Source: Cryptomeria japonica (taxonomy: Eukaryota > Streptophyta > Pinopsida > Cupressales > Cupressaceae). Taken from it: a DNA stretch of 64,000 bases. The stretch is from the NCBI RefSeq assembly GCF_030272615.1, contig NC_081406.1:111941783-112005782 (forward strand). The letters run 5' to 3'. The translations under genes and the position numbers were made by a program. The notes below the pieces were generated by a model that was not told the DNA's origin, made no database searches, and was given only the letters and a program-made list of their open reading frames with translations. Positions 8,294 to 22,120 of the stretch are shown in pieces. Position 1 is the stretch's first letter, and every line of letters starts with the position of its first letter.

Positions 8294-11200
8294 GTTGGGG
8301 TGTCCTTGTCCTCCCTAAATAGAACCTATTTTAAGTATGTCGGTGGACTTTTCCTTATAGTTGATTTCGGATCTCAGTATCTTAATTTGACTATTCGAGG
8401 TTTGCCTAATTAGTAAATTACCTTGGGAACCCTATATAGGAGCATCCTTTCAATTCATTTTCACATCACTTCAACACATCATCATGACATCATAAGCATC
8501 CATCCACAAGCATTAATTGAGCATCAAGGAAACATTTCATCCCACCATATCCTTCCATCATTTTCAAGCATCATGGAGCAACAAAATCCATCAATATTTA
8601 TGCAAGCATGTGTTTATGATTGAGTCTTTTATGTTTCTTCATGTCATTGCACCAACACTTTCGATTACATTCAAAGAGCATTGCATCACCAACCATTATC
8701 AATTGCAGTAAATCTAAGGTATATCATTCAACATTTACTTCAATATTTTCATTTACAATTTCAATTCAATTCAAGGGTTTCTTCCAAACCCAATGTTCGA
8801 ATTAGGCAAACCCCTATCAACAACGCCATTTCCCCTCTTTTTGTGTGCAGGCGATAGATCTAGAAGCTACAAATGAATATTTCGACATAGGAGATGACAA
8901 CGATCAGATCTGACTTTTGCAGGAGCAAAACGTAGGAGACAAGTCACCCCAAACAACCTTGTCCGACGAATTTCCAACTAATTTTTGGGAGAAGATTCTA
9001 AGAGACATTCCGATTTTGAAATTTTCATGTTCCTTCGCATTCGACAACTAGAGGACAGGGTCACCCCAAGCCACCTTGTCCTATACTTCTGAGCTAAATT
9101 TTTAGACATAAGTTACTCTATGTGCCCTTACCTCCAATCTAGCTCTGTGTTTTCACACCGCATCTATAGCTCACCATATATGTTATCTTACACCAATTTT
9201 GCATCATTTACCCTAGATCTAGAATTCAATTTCAATTCCCTTAAGCACCTTCAACTCAAACAAAGAGAGAGTAAAGTCTAATTAGCATTCCATTTCATTG
9301 AATCTATTGATTTTACTCCTTTCATGTTTGGTGGTCCTTTTGGAAATAAGTGGATTCATATCCAATTTTGTGCATCCCTATTTCACCACCAAACACATAT
9401 GAAGCCTCCTTGTTGCTTGTACTTGGTGTCACTGCAACACCCATTTTGCAGTCTCATATGAAATTTTTGCTTGGTGCACACTACAACACCCATTTTTCAA
9501 TCACATATTTGAATTACCTTGTAAAGAGAGGTTTTGTTTTGCAATCTTTGTGCTTGGTGCACACTATAGCACCTATTTTGTAGTCACATTTTCAAATTAT
9601 CTAGAAAATTGAGATTTTTCTTTATAATATTCATTAGCGTGAGTCAAATAGCATAACACACCTTGGTAAACCTATTTGACTCTTCCTTGTCTAATATGAA
9701 TCACCCAACATGATAGGCCTTGTTGGCCAATGGAATTCATGCCTTCTCCATGGATCCTCCATGGAACCTTGTCTCATCAATTGGTGTACATCCTCATTCT
9801 TTCCATAAGTTCACTTATGCTCTTGCAATAACATGTTGAGAATGATATTAGTAGTTGGGACATTTTTGACATCGAAGTCTCATCAACTAGTTGACTTGGG
9901 ACCTTTTCGTTTTCTTTCGTATTAGTATTTTTTATTTATATATATTTAATTTTTTTTGCATTGATTTGTAGGATCCTATGCTTGAGGGATTGCACAATAT
10001 CCCTCAAACTTAGTGCCATCATATCCCTAGCTTGTCTTTTTCTCAATATTTATATCTCTTCATCTCTACTTTACTACAAGTATGAGTAGAAGTTCATACT
10101 CCCACTAAAGAGGGATAAATGCAGTGTTGTGAATTGTAACCCCTTACAATTTCACATTCCTTTTTGGATCTTTGCTTTAGTGTGCCTCCTTTTGAGTCAT
10201 TTTCAACCTATTTTTGGCCTTATCTCATCCAAATTATCATCATATGCTAATGAGGTGATCTGATCCAATATCATAGGTCTATGTGCTCTACAATTACCTT
10301 TAATTTGCCCTTTTATGGGTGAACTATGGCACCTAGCACCATAGTCCTAGTGGACTAGAGAAAACAGCATCAAAGACCCTCTAAAAGGGGCCCAAATTTG
10401 AATATGTCAAAGTGTCAATTCACACCATTTGTGATTTGATCCTGATATTTTGATATGACTGTTGGAAGTCAACCTAAAGTTAAAAAAAGACTTTGAAAAC
10501 CCTACATAAAGGCATCATTTCTAATTCATTTGAACAAATTTCATCATCTAGCACTTTCATTCACAAGCATTCCTAATTCCTTCAAGAGAAAATCTGAGTA
10601 CAAGGAGCATCTAGCTATAACAAGCTATCTTCAAGTATGTTTTCATGATGGATTTTGTTATGATTTATCACGTTATTGCATCAACATTTGAAATACTAAA
10701 TTAAAGAACATTGCATCACAACCATTATCAATCTTGAGGTATAATCTTGTCAATTCAACATTTCATTTCAGATTTAGCCTCTACCCTACCAAGGGTAAGC
10801 TCTCTTTTCTAATCAATCATAGTTGTAGTGGAGGTTAACACCTACCCGAGGTTTGACTTGGGCAAGACCCTATACATCAAAATATTTTTTCCCTTTTCTA
10901 TGCGTAGTTTTTCAGATGCGACTGTCGAAAGTTGTAGAGTTGTAGAGTTTTAGAGAGGAAAGTGAGACACATTTTCAGATTTCAAGAAGAGGAGAATCCT
11001 AGGTCTATGTCAATTTGCACATGTGACTGACACTTTTTGGTTGAATTTTAGAGGGAATGATCTGTAGAGCATCTTATCCAAAAATCAAAGTTTTAACTGG
11101 CGAAAGTACCTTCAAGTCTATGGCACCTAGCACACTTGACCGACACTTTCAGCTCTAGTTTCCAGATCTATATCTTTTTGTTTATGTTGAACACTGTTAA

Positions 11201-11344
11201 TTTTGCATCATTTAACCTAGTTCTTGCATCTTCAACTTAATTATAGCTAATCATATACAATCAACATTCAAAAGGGAACAATTAGTTATAGTGCTCAAAT
11301 GAAAGTTTGGAAATGGTTGTTTTGCTAGACTCCATTTTCCTACA
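8294..11344 (+). mobile_element. Old degraded Tat-like LTR element with no coding region
   Basis: Two related stretches lie in direct orientation: 8294-9324 (left LTR, its beginning lost to the copia LTR) and 10120-11344 (right LTR). They match best around 8640-8720 and 10660-10750. The right LTR starts TGCAGTGTTGTGAATTG directly after a purine run (AAAGAGGGATAAA, 10105-10119), which parallels the Tat-2 junction. The left LTR is followed by TTTGGTGGTCC, a decayed primer site. The interior is only about 0.8 kb and holds three imperfect copies of a 60-70-bp tandem repeat (about 9413-9592, core CTTGGTGCACACTA). Small ORFs here have no recognisable domain. Confidence 0.65.
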
Positions 11345-14300
11345 TTTTACATCCATAGACCTAGGGCCTAAAAGAAAACACAACAATGTAGGGTAGGCTC
11401 TAAGACCTTGAGAAAACCAAAACCTTGGAAATATGTTCACCCAAGGTTATGTGAACCAAGGGAGGTACAAAAGGGGGATCTTAAGGTTCTAGAGAGTTTC
11501 AAAACTCTTGGACAATATGTTGCAAGGATCAAGTCCCTACAAGGACTTGGGACCTCGAGAGCTGGTCATTTGATAATGAGTTCACTCATAGATCTAAGGC
11601 CTCATAAGACCAAGGAAGGTTGTAAGGAGTGGAAGCTAGGGTTTGGGGGAAACCTAAAACCTCGAGACTTAATGTGAAGGTTCTTAGATTTTAAGTCCTC
11701 CCACAATCCAATAGCCCAAGGAAGAATGAAGGCCCCTCCAACACAAATACTTTGGAACTTTTACTAAACAATAAGCATTTTTAGCACATGATGGACCCAC
11801 TTAGAATTTCTCAGATCAATTGTTAATGATGAGCAAATGGAACAAGGACAACAAAAGGGTAAGGGACTCAAACAAAATATGACATTACAAAGTTGAGTCC
11901 CAACAAGGAGAGTCCATAAGACCTAATTAATAATTAAGAAAATAGAACAATGTTTATCATCAAATTAACAATACATCAAACCTTATACAATTGAATAAAC
12001 TCTTTTACATTGTCGTTTAACCTCATAAAACTTAAAAAACCTTTATTTTTATATTTTTGATATTGTAGAAAATTTGAACTCAACACCATATAGATACATA
12101 CAACATTAACTTTACCTTTACTTTATTCTATTCAATTGAATTATAATGCCTTTTCTTCAAAGTAATATTTATTCAGATAGCAAATAACCAATGTTACATT
12201 CTCATGACTTTAGTGTCACCTCTAAGGGTGCCTTAAGCAAAAAGTCAGTCACCAAGGCAATTAAAAGATGTAAAAGGAGGCCCCATGCATCATTTCTTTC
12301 AGTGGTGGGAGAGATAGAGAACTCAGTGTGGGCCCCTTAAATCCAAAGTTATACCAAGCAAAAGAATTATATCCATCTGGCCACCACAATCTTGTGAATT
12401 GGGTTGGCAGACTATAAAAAGGAGATCCATTGAGTGCTGCTCAAGGCAAGATTTAATCATTCCAATCAAGTAAAAGATTCCCCTCATCTACCCAGATTTA
12501 GGAAGGTTTAATTAGTAAATTAAGTTCCTCGTTGCGGAATCTTAGCACAAGATAACTGTAAAGACCAGTTTGTACAGTAACAGAATATCTAAAAGGCAAA
12601 GTGTAGACAATGGGAGTGAGAAGAGGCGCCTAAAGCTGACAAAGCAAAAGCAAATATATGTAATTATGTAGCAGATAGCCACCATGAAAGAGACGGTGGA
12701 CTGCCTTATTTGCGCCATGTGGCAAGTAACCAGTCCATGCTTAATGGAAACAGGCTTTCGGGCATTAAATTGCAATGGAGAAAAGGAAAACCTTAAACTT
12801 TGCCCTCATTTTCTGCGTCGAAGTTGAGGGAGGAGACAAAAGGATTAATATGAAAGAAGAGGGACCCATAAACAGCAGATTTTTTATATGTATAAATACA
12901 AAATATAATATTTTGAATGTTTATGAAGTTATTGTAGTTTAAGAAACAGGTGATCTAGCGATTTTAATGATTTTTTATTATTTATTTATTTATTAGTTCT
13001 ATGTTCAATTATGTCACCTAAGATTGATTTTGAGACTTGGAATCTAAAATTTAAATCTATATTATAAAGATCTGGTCTTTTTATAAAATTTTGTGAGCCA
13101 ACTTGATTTCTTGTTGTGTTTTAGTATTTTAAAATATTCAATGTGCAATTAATTCATCTAGTCAAACAAAAAAAAATCAATAGAACACAATTTTGTTTTG
13201 TTAATGAAAAAATGATTCTACATGTAGATCACATGTAGATTTGTGTATGTTATCTTCAGATCTTCACTCAAAATCATAAAGTCAATCAATCAATCTAACC
13301 TAAGAACTTAACAATGTGACAAATTCTTCCAAGGTGTTTTTAAGCACCACAGCTCTTTCATGATTATCAGTCATCAAAAATCAAGGTGAATGGGTTTCAA
13401 AAGTCTATATTTCACTGATTCAATTCTATGCATCATGAATCAAATCTATATTACTCAAAATCAAAACATCAAATTTTGAGGGCACTCTGAATTCAAATTT
13501 TGTCATTCTACTTCCACCACATATAGAAAGTTTCAATTTTAAAACATATCAAAAGATATGATTATGATAATACATTGTTTGAATTTTTTTTTTTAATTTT
13601 TTTTTTCAAATTTCTCAAATTCTATTACCTAATTTGTCAAAAGTTTTACTTCTAATTAATTAATTTTTATATTTATAAAAACTTCATCCTAACAAAAGAA
13701 TCAATTATCTCCTTCCAATACAATTAAATTAAATCTTATATCTAACTTCACACTAGTGAAACTAATGAAAATCAACTCAACGCATATTCATTCTATTAAT
13801 TGTTCCTGATCCAATGCACTACATGAAAATAGCATTACCCCTCTTCAATTATTTTTATTGCCCGTTCTGAGTTTTATAAGAACTGTGCTGCTCACTGGAC
13901 AATGTTAATCATCCAACTTACCATTTACAACTATAGCATGAAGAAAAGAAAACATCAAATGCGAATTGCGATCGTCCAAAATAGTAGAAGCTTTGCACAC
14001 ATACTAACCACATAACCACAAATGTCGAAAGAAGTAGCAAGAGAGATGATGGTTAATTATTGAAATCTGTATCGCTGAAGCAGGATTGTTTTGGTACATA
14101 TATCATATAACTTGAAATTGATAGACATGTTGGGCCAACTGAAAGAATACATGGAGGAGTTTGATTAATCTACAATAAATACATCTCAAAACAATACAGA
14201 GGAGCCTCCATCCAATAGCATGGAGACATGTAACAACATGGATGCCTCCACTCTAATTATGCACACAATACAACATTACAAGACATACAGAAGCAATGAA
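11345..14300. other. Intergenic stretch, no gene seen
   Basis: AT-rich spacer downstream of the kinesin gene. I see no domain-bearing ORF, RNA gene or clear transposon termini. The 89-codon frame at 11408-11677 is Lys/Gly-rich and unrecognised. Homopolymer A/T runs are common at 13140-13640. Confidence 0.5.
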
Positions 14301-14306
14301 TTTATT
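14301..14306 (-). terminator. Candidate polyadenylation signal of the kinesin gene
   Basis: AATAAA on the minus strand, about 390 bases past the stop codon at 14696. The position suits a plant 3' UTR, but plant signals are loose and the actual cleavage site is not visible. Confidence 0.35.
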
Positions 14307-14695
14307 GCTTACTCTTCTAGCTATCCATCATATTCTACAACACTCTGCAATCCTATAATAGATATCCTCAGAAGAGAATAAGATAGCTACCAAGTTCACA
14401 GAACTGGAATATAGCCATCAAAAAAATAACAGCAGCAGCACTGTTCGTTATTGTCATCTTTCAGATGACTGAGAGAAGTCCAACCGTGTAACTGCTTGCC
14501 TTGGCAAAGACATGTTTGCAGAACACTGGACTGCTATCATCTAGTAACCAAGGAACAATAGAAATGAAGGAAAATTATGCAGAACATCTTCAAACGCTCA
14601 TTCCCGGCTTCCAATTAACAGCAAGATGCTTGAAATATAGGCTTGGATTCTTTCAAGTTTGTAAGACTTAACTGATTGGAATTCCCTGTAATGGG

Positions 14696-17600
14696 CTACT
14701 TACTAGCACCATTTCTGGGCTCAAGCTTGGATTTTCCCCCATTAGAAAATCGTTTTGCATCTATTGCTCCGTGAGGCACCTGCCTTCCAGTTCGACCTTG
14801 CGATTGTCCATTCACATTTTGATTTGACATCCTACGATCCTGCTTCACTGCTCCAGGAAGAGTTTGTGCTTGGCTTGGGCTTCTGCAAAATGGTGAAGAT
14901 ATTTTAAGGATCGTTTTCAATTAAAAGGACTAAAATTGCAGGAACTAAAAACTCAACTTGGATAGTATCTCCAGACAACTTAATAGAAGTAGCAAACATG
15001 CTTCGATCCATTATGCCCTCAGAAGCCAAGTATTCTTTCTCTGGTCCTTCCAACACATTACCACTATTGCGAATTTAAATTCCTGTGTAATTTAATTATG
15101 CATTTCTTCCTTTGAATTTAAGTCAAGAAAAAACAGCAAATGAACAAAAGAGATGATTCATTTTAAGTTACCTCCCCTCAGGAGTCTTTGCTATCCTCTG
15201 TTGTGGCTTCTTAAGTCGTGAGACATGTTCGACCGATGCCACTGCAGGACCATTTGGCACGTTGAATTGCCACAGAAGATCTGCTTCTGAGGAGTCACTT
15301 GTTAGACAATCATCCTTGCTTCTTGAATCAAGTTCCACTTCTGACTCATCTTCTTCACAGTCTGGATAGATCTTTCTCAGACTGGATGGGCATCTTTGGT
15401 AATAGAACTCAGAACTGTCTTGTTTTTCCAGTCTTTGAGCTTCCCAAGATGTATACACATCATCTTGTGAAATTGGACCAAGCATAGGTATATGTTTATT
15501 CACCATTACTTTGTCCTGCCAATTTCTGACATCTTGATCTTCAAATACATCATGCTTAGTTTTGTTCTTGGTGTGACTACCACGGTCCAACATTGTTAAT
15601 CGTCTATCAGGAGATGGTAGGCCAGGTGATGGTAGGCCAGGAGATGGTACACGTAACAATTTCCTCATTTCACCTAAATCCTCAGCGCACAGAGGACTGA
15701 CATCAATTATCTCCTCTGGTTGCATGTCCCTGCTATAAATAGGTCTCTTTTGTCTTCCGGGGGCAATGTTCCTTACCTAAAAAAAATTGTAGACCATTCG
15801 TTCAGCATCAAACTTTTCTGTTTAAATAAATTCCAAAAAGAGTCCCTGGGTGGGAAAACTTGGGAGAATAAATGATAGGAGCATCAGATAAAAATTGCCA
15901 TCGCATACCTCTATATTTACAACATCTTCCATAGGCTGCCTGCAGTTGACCTGTGGCTGGACATCTCCAATGCAATTCGTCCGTAAATGCAAGGGCGAGA
16001 CACAATTCCTCATCCTCTGTGTTTCTGGACTAATCCTTGAATCTCTTGTTCTTTGAACCTCTTCAGCCTCTGCTTCCTTTTTGGCCAGTGCAATTTTTAG
16101 ATTGGCAATCTGCAACATTAAAGATCCATCCAGTAAAATCTTCTTAATATCATAGGAAGAAATATAACAAATTTCTCAACTGCTCAGAGATCCTTGAGAA
16201 AAATGGACAAAAAATCATCTATTATTCAAAGGTAATCATGGTAACGGGAAGTAATTAAAGTGATTTGTAGGTGATGCAAACCTGTTCTTTTAGTTCCCGA
16301 ACCTCGCCACTCTCTTTGTTGGTTTTTGCAGCCCCAAGTTCAACTGTTGCAACTCGCTCTGCAAACTTGAGTGTGCTCATTGTCTCCCCATATGCATCTA
16401 CTTCAGGACTTATGTGCACAAACATGAGCGTTTTTGCCTGCCCACCTGAAGAATGAATTCTATGCTGTTATTGCCTTAGTCTGAAGAAAATCAGTAACTT
16501 TATTCTATCCATTGAGAATGAAAGTTTTACCTAGTGAGTCCTGAAGCAGCTGTGTGAGTTTGCTATTTCGATAAGGAACATGTGAGTTCTTTTGTGCAAG
16601 AGCAGCAATCACGTCTCCTAAAGCCGATAAAGATTTATTGATATGTTGTGCTTCTTTTAATCTTTCTCCTGTGGCCTCAGATTTATCAACTCTCTCACTT
16701 CCGGCAAGGTCCACAAGATGAAGACATCCCCGAAGAATTGTTCCAGCGGTAAGGTCTTTGCCTTGGACATGGACTGTTAACACACTACAAATACACCAAT
16801 ATTTTTAAGTTTTGAGTAAAGACTGCATTGCAATAAACAATATGGAATTGTTAAATGATTTACTTTCCAACCTGTGAGAACGGCTACTACGATCATTCAA
16901 AGCTGTTGCCCCCACAGCACGATTCTTGTGCCCAAGGTTCATTAACTCAATCACAGCAGGTGTAGATGAAACAGGTACAAGATTTGCATTTGGAACATTG
17001 AGTCCATTCTGCTGGGAATTATTGCGGATATCCAATGTGCTAGGAGTTAAGAATTATCAACTGTTGAAGAAACTGAAATCCAAAATTAAACAACATAGGC
17101 CAACTTCATGGATAGCAAAAAGGATATTTCTTATTCGAGCCATCAGAAGTAAGAAGATCTCGGACTTGTTCATTGTATATTTCAATCATTTGAACTGCAA
17201 CATCATAAGTGAATACATCCTTTCTTTGTTCAGAAATTTGGAATAAGTCATTCAGAGCTCGGTAGTTCACACCCCAATTCTCCTCTGTGACCACCTTAGG
17301 ACCAGCCTGCACAAATGAAGCGTTAATTTACAAAGACATACTACCTATGAACTCAACTTCCTTAATAAATGTTAGAATATTGTCTTTGAAAATATTCACA
17401 AAAATAGAAGATTATTGGTATTACCATTGTGTATGTCTTTCCCGAACCTGTTTGTCCGTATGCAAAGATGCAAACATTGTAACCATCTAGAACAGATCTA
17501 ATCAATGGCCGGGTATCCAGAAACACTTCCTCTGTTATTCAACATCGATTACAACTTAATGTTTAAAAAAATTAAGTAACCAAAACTATTTAAAAATTAA

Positions 17601-20600
17601 GTAACCAAAACTATTTAATAGGGATCCAACCTTGAGTTGAAGCTGATTTAAATACTTTGTTGAATGCAAATGTTCTGCGTGAATCCTTTCCTTGCTTTGC
17701 AGGATTTACAATTGTGAGGTTGCCATCCTCTCCAATGTAATCCACTGCACTTTGACCGTGCGCTTGACCAGGCAAGAATGGCCTCACTCGGCAATATACC
17801 CTTATGCTTCCTAAGCAGTTCAAAAAAATTCATCAGCAACGCAAGAATCTTTGGCTTCAAGTTTGATTCATAAAACAAAATAAAATTAGGATTCTAAAAC
17901 AATATTCAGTTACCCAGCGCTTTGTCTACACAGCCCCAGTCAGATATCCCAATCTCTGCACCCACCTAGATTAAATCCACCCCTTAACTAACTCCATTCC
18001 TATGACAACGAACCAAGTGAAACATTGTTTCCGACTCCTCTGATTCACATACCACCATCTTTTATATGCACAGTAACTGCTATTTGTGTAGAACAACTAG
18101 AGCATTCTATATTGCTAACACAAACTATGTTTGCATTACTTCAAATAAACTTGTCAAAACTATTTCATTGCACTGCATTAGGCAGAAAGCTGCAAAATAT
18201 CTATGACATGTGAAAAACCTTCTGATGTGTCTAATTTGTGAAATTCTTTTTCTTCTGTCACATCCCAAAAATAACATCAATTATAACAGAAAATGGAAAA
18301 CAAACCTTTCAGATCCTGCACTTGATTGTACAGCTGTCGATTTTCTTCTAGCACTTTGTGATATCCTGATGCAGCCTTTGCTAGTCCCCTTACATACTTT
18401 TCTGTAGCAAGAAATCAGATGACTCAGACTAAGGAGGATGCACAATATACGATTTCTTTAACATACACACAGTGACAAAGCATACCTATATTGTACATTT
18501 CATCATTCCATTCCATTTGCATCAACTGCATTCCTTCCCTTGTACTATGTAGCATATATTTCAGTTCCTGCCAGATTTTGCAGAAAAAAATGAGCACAAG
18601 CCCACTATTTAAAAACCATATACATTGGAAATTTGAAAGTTTCAGACTTACTTCAATTTCCTTCTGCTGAAGGCTGAAGTGCATCTGTAAATGGGGGAGA
18701 GTCTTCCCGTACTCATCTACATCATTTGAGCTATCAGAGAAGTACCTCTCATTCTGTCCTTTCGGATCACCATTAGTCTGTTGTTTCTCATCTTCCCTAG
18801 CATTCACCTGTTGGTTGAAATGTAAGTCTTTAGGGTGCCCAAACATGATTTCCATTTTAAAGAAAGATATATATATTGGTGAATATGATAAGGTTGCAGA
18901 TCATGTGCATTCCTATAACTAGAAACTTGTCAGATGTCTAGATTTTGCTCATTAGTAGCAAATTGGCATAATTATTTCCAGAAACCTCATTGTGAAGCAG
19001 AAAGCTGAAATAATCAAGATGTGCAGCATTAAGATTCTGAACTAACCGTATGCTCTCCTGAAACTGTTTGTAGTGCTTCCAAAACCTTTGACTTCGGTAA
19101 AGACTTCTTATCTTCACTTGCAATAAGGTCCTTTAAAACCATTGTAAACTGCAGACAAAATGATCATAGCTGATGAGAATGCTCTAATTAGATTTGAAGA
19201 AATAAAATTTAAGAGGAAACCTGCTTTGGGATTTGATAGGATCGATGTTTCAAAACCATATTATGGGTCCATCATCAAGATTAATGGTGAAATTAGATAT
19301 GAGCCCCTCGTAGGATAACTCAAATTACATCATGTGGTGGGAATTACAAACAAATAATCAAATCTTATGCAACCTAATTATTCAAGCATTGGAATATTGT
19401 GTGCTAAGAGAAGCTTTGTCAGTTCTTGCAGGTAAAAGGAAGATTCTATACTGAATCCTATGAGTAGGTTTAACTTGTAAATAAAGCTATCTGCTCTTTT
19501 GATGTCCACTGCTTCATTCAATAGAATGTTTTTTCTGCACAGGTTTTAAGTTTTTTATGTGCGTGGAACTTTGGAATTTATCAACCATTGAGGTATTCTC
19601 AAGAGTTTGTGTTTCCTGTTCAGATTTTTATTTTGGATCGGATGTAGCATACATATCTGTGTTGAATTTCTGGGTATTTGGCTTGAAAATTTTAGGTTAA
19701 CAAAAATTCAAACATCCCTGAGACAAACTCGAACAAATCCCTAGACTAATGCAATAAACTCTCTGTTAAAGCATCTTAAAACTTCAGTGGTTAGAGAAAG
19801 CGGTGTGCATGAAAGCATACGTATCCATTTATCACCAATCATGCAGGTAGTTACCAATAAAGGCTACATGAAAGCAAAAATGTATATGCCGTTTCCCTTA
19901 AAGCAGATTCAACAATTTACCTGCTCGCCTTGTGTGGCTAGACGTCGCTCAAACTCTTCAGTTACTTTTGCTATCATTGATTCTACAAGCTGAAAGGGGA
20001 CATTACAATTTAAAAATACATGTCAATGTCACATATATGCAGAAATGAATGGCTAGGCCCGCTAGCAGCTTGTTACGATCAAGGCACCAGTATGATGATA
20101 AGCATAGAAGCTTACAGTAGGCACTTCATCCGGCTTTTTGTCAGAGAGAATTGCTTGAACAAGCTTATTTAGTGCTGCTTGTGATGAAGAATCCTGCTTG
20201 ACAAAATTTCCGAAACAAATCATCACTATAAATACAATCATACTCTGTCATCATTCCTTATGCCCTGACGGTGGGCATAATGAGAACGAAGCAATTGTAA
20301 TTGAGAAAGGTATTAAATAACGTACCTCAGGCACTTTCTCCCCATTTGGTAGAGCATTTGAGTCAACTGGTGGCTGAATGTGCTTCAATGCCGACTGGGT
20401 AAATGGTTCAAAGTTTTTCACAGATTTAATTGGGGGTTTCCCTGTGTTGGTAGGTTTCAAGTTGCCTCCGAATTTCCAAGAACCATTTCCCCCTGTCTGT
20501 TTCCAATCACTGTATGATTTCAAAGCAAGAATGCAATCCACAACTTTTGTTGACGATCCTCCCTGGCAAACGGTTCAAGGCAGAACGTAAATGACAGATC

Positions 20601-21878
20601 ACACATTGTGTATGAAAGCCTCTGACGTAATGACCATTGCTTAAGAATTTAACATTAAAAAATGCCGATATAGCCAGTTCAAACCTTTTCCAAATCAGAT
20701 GCTTCAAAATTTGGCAGATTCAATTCCTGAACTGCAACAAGGAAGTTCCTGACATTCTCAAAGTACTGATAAGCAGACAATGCTGCTCCATCCGGAGGGG
20801 GTACAGCAGAAGCCGGATTGTCAACCACCTATTATAGATAACCAAATTAATCACAACCATCCCAGCCAGATCATGACCAGTCAAAAACTGGCAACAGAGG
20901 AGCCTTTCCTACCAAATCATTGTGATAAATAGTAGATAAATCTGACTTCAAAGCATTGCATATGACAGTAAGTAGCAAAGCAGGAACCGGCCTTCCTTTT
21001 CCAAACCATTGTGACAAATGACAGATAAATCCCAAATTAAATTTTGAAAGCATCTATCTATGTAATAACATAGCAGAGGACTGATAGTAAGTAACATTCA
21101 TTGATAATCTATTGATGTTCTATGTGACAGAGTAGATTAATGTACCAAAACAAATAAAAAGATGGGATTTGTAATTTCACCTTTGGAACAGAACCCGGAT
21201 GGACTTTATTAATAACATTACAAAGAATGAGTCCATTTCGCAGGCCAAGGCGAAACTCCTCCTCAGATGGCTCATTAGGCAAATCCTTCGATCCAACCAC
21301 TCCAACCATCTTTCGCAGCCATCCTGCCGCCTGATATCTCCGGGAAGCTGCACATAAAATCACATATAAATACAAAAATAAAGAAAAATTCCTTTCCAAC
21401 ACAACCCAAATCAACCATCAATAATCACATACACAAAGAAATCCAATTATCCAACAAACAAATTACAATGACTGAACATTAAAAGTCCTAAAAAAAAAGA
21501 ATATTTTCCTAAACATAAGCTTCAACGCAGAACTAGTCGGATCGGAACACAAGGCTAAACAATCTCTCAACCGCGAATTTAAATTTATACTTTGAACTTC
21601 ACAAATAAATACTTCTCAACTCTGTAACAAATTCACATTTAAGGCAGACAACGGATGAATTTATGAATGCGGCGTAAAGGCAAACCTGCTTCCTCGGCTC
21701 TTCTGGTGGCCAAATCCCCATCGCTGAGCCTCGTACCTGCGTCGGCTATGCCATCTGCAGAAACATAGGCGGCAGAAGGTGAAGAGGACGAGTTATTGCA
21801 ATTATTATTACTAATATGGTTGTCTGATGAAATCGAATTCAATGCCAGTATAGACGCGAGAAAACTCTCTGGCGCCAT
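14696..21878 (-). CDS. KIN14: Kinesin-14 with N-terminal calponin-homology domain (KCH type), 19 exons, 1121 aa
   Basis: A microtubule motor of the plant KCH group; the family moves toward minus ends and its CH domain can bind actin. Exons (right to left): 21878-21686, 21347-21181, 20828-20685, 20562-20326, 20193-20116, 19989-19921, 19148-19047, 18807-18652, 18567-18486, 18401-18306, 17810-17631, 17531-17425, 17306-17128, 17036-16872, 16784-16531, 16445-16282, 16109-15909, 15776-15172, 14882-14696. They join in frame to 3366 nt. CH domain about 69-190; coiled-coil region about 320-440 with the neck leading into RVYCRVRP; motor about 440-770 with P-loop GQTGSGKT (527-534), SSRSHS (to 652), DLAGSER (677-683) and LKFAERV (762-768); Ser/Pro-rich tail with three PSPGL-like repeats. 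All introns are GT-AG except the one after exon 13, which is AT-AC. No frame break is seen, so the gene looks intact. The start is the first ATG of the frame, giving a Ser/Asn-rich leader before the CH domain. Which orthologue it is cannot be told. Confidence 0.95.
17037..17127 (-). other. U12-type AT-AC intron in the kinesin motor domain (91 bp)
   Basis: On the minus strand the intron opens with ATATCCTTT, a perfect match to the U12 donor consensus, and closes with CTAGCAC, giving an AC terminus. A TTCTTAAC element lies about 10-12 bases before the end, close to the U12 branch-point consensus TTCCTTAAC and at the proper distance. Joining at AT...AC restores Lys-Lys-Leu-Asp-Ile-Arg, the conserved kinesin-14 sequence at this place; no GT-AG alternative here keeps it. 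The intron splits codon 597 after its second base. Confidence 0.9.
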
Positions 21879-22120
21879 TCCAGAATCGATCCTTCCACCT
21901 GCTGCACTGATTTCTTAAAGAAATCAGAGACTTGAAAGCAATCAGAGATTCGTCATATTTCTAGCAAAGAATAAACGTTGCAGTGACTCGATCCTCTGTT
22001 ACCCAGATGTTAAAAAATATGCAGTAGAAGGAGAAAACTTGGTTGGAGCTAAGCTCAAATAGGAGTCTCAAGCTCCGCCATATTTAGCAGAGACAATTGG
22101 AGCCTCTATATCCTAAACCC
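21879..22120 (-). promoter_or_regulatory. Presumed 5' UTR and core promoter of the kinesin gene
   Basis: Sequence upstream of the start codon. On the minus strand a telobox-like AGGGTTTAGG (about 22113-22122) lies next to GATATAGAGG. Teloboxes are common in promoters of plant genes linked to cell division, but this is inference. No TATAAA is placed convincingly and the transcription start cannot be read from sequence. Confidence 0.25.

Noticed and set aside
11408-11677. 89-codon plus-strand ORF
   Set aside because: No recognised domain, no supporting context and repetitive wording; not better than chance for this length.
16926-17246. 106-codon plus-strand ORF over kinesin exons
   Set aside because: Antisense shadow of exons 13-14 and the U12 intron.
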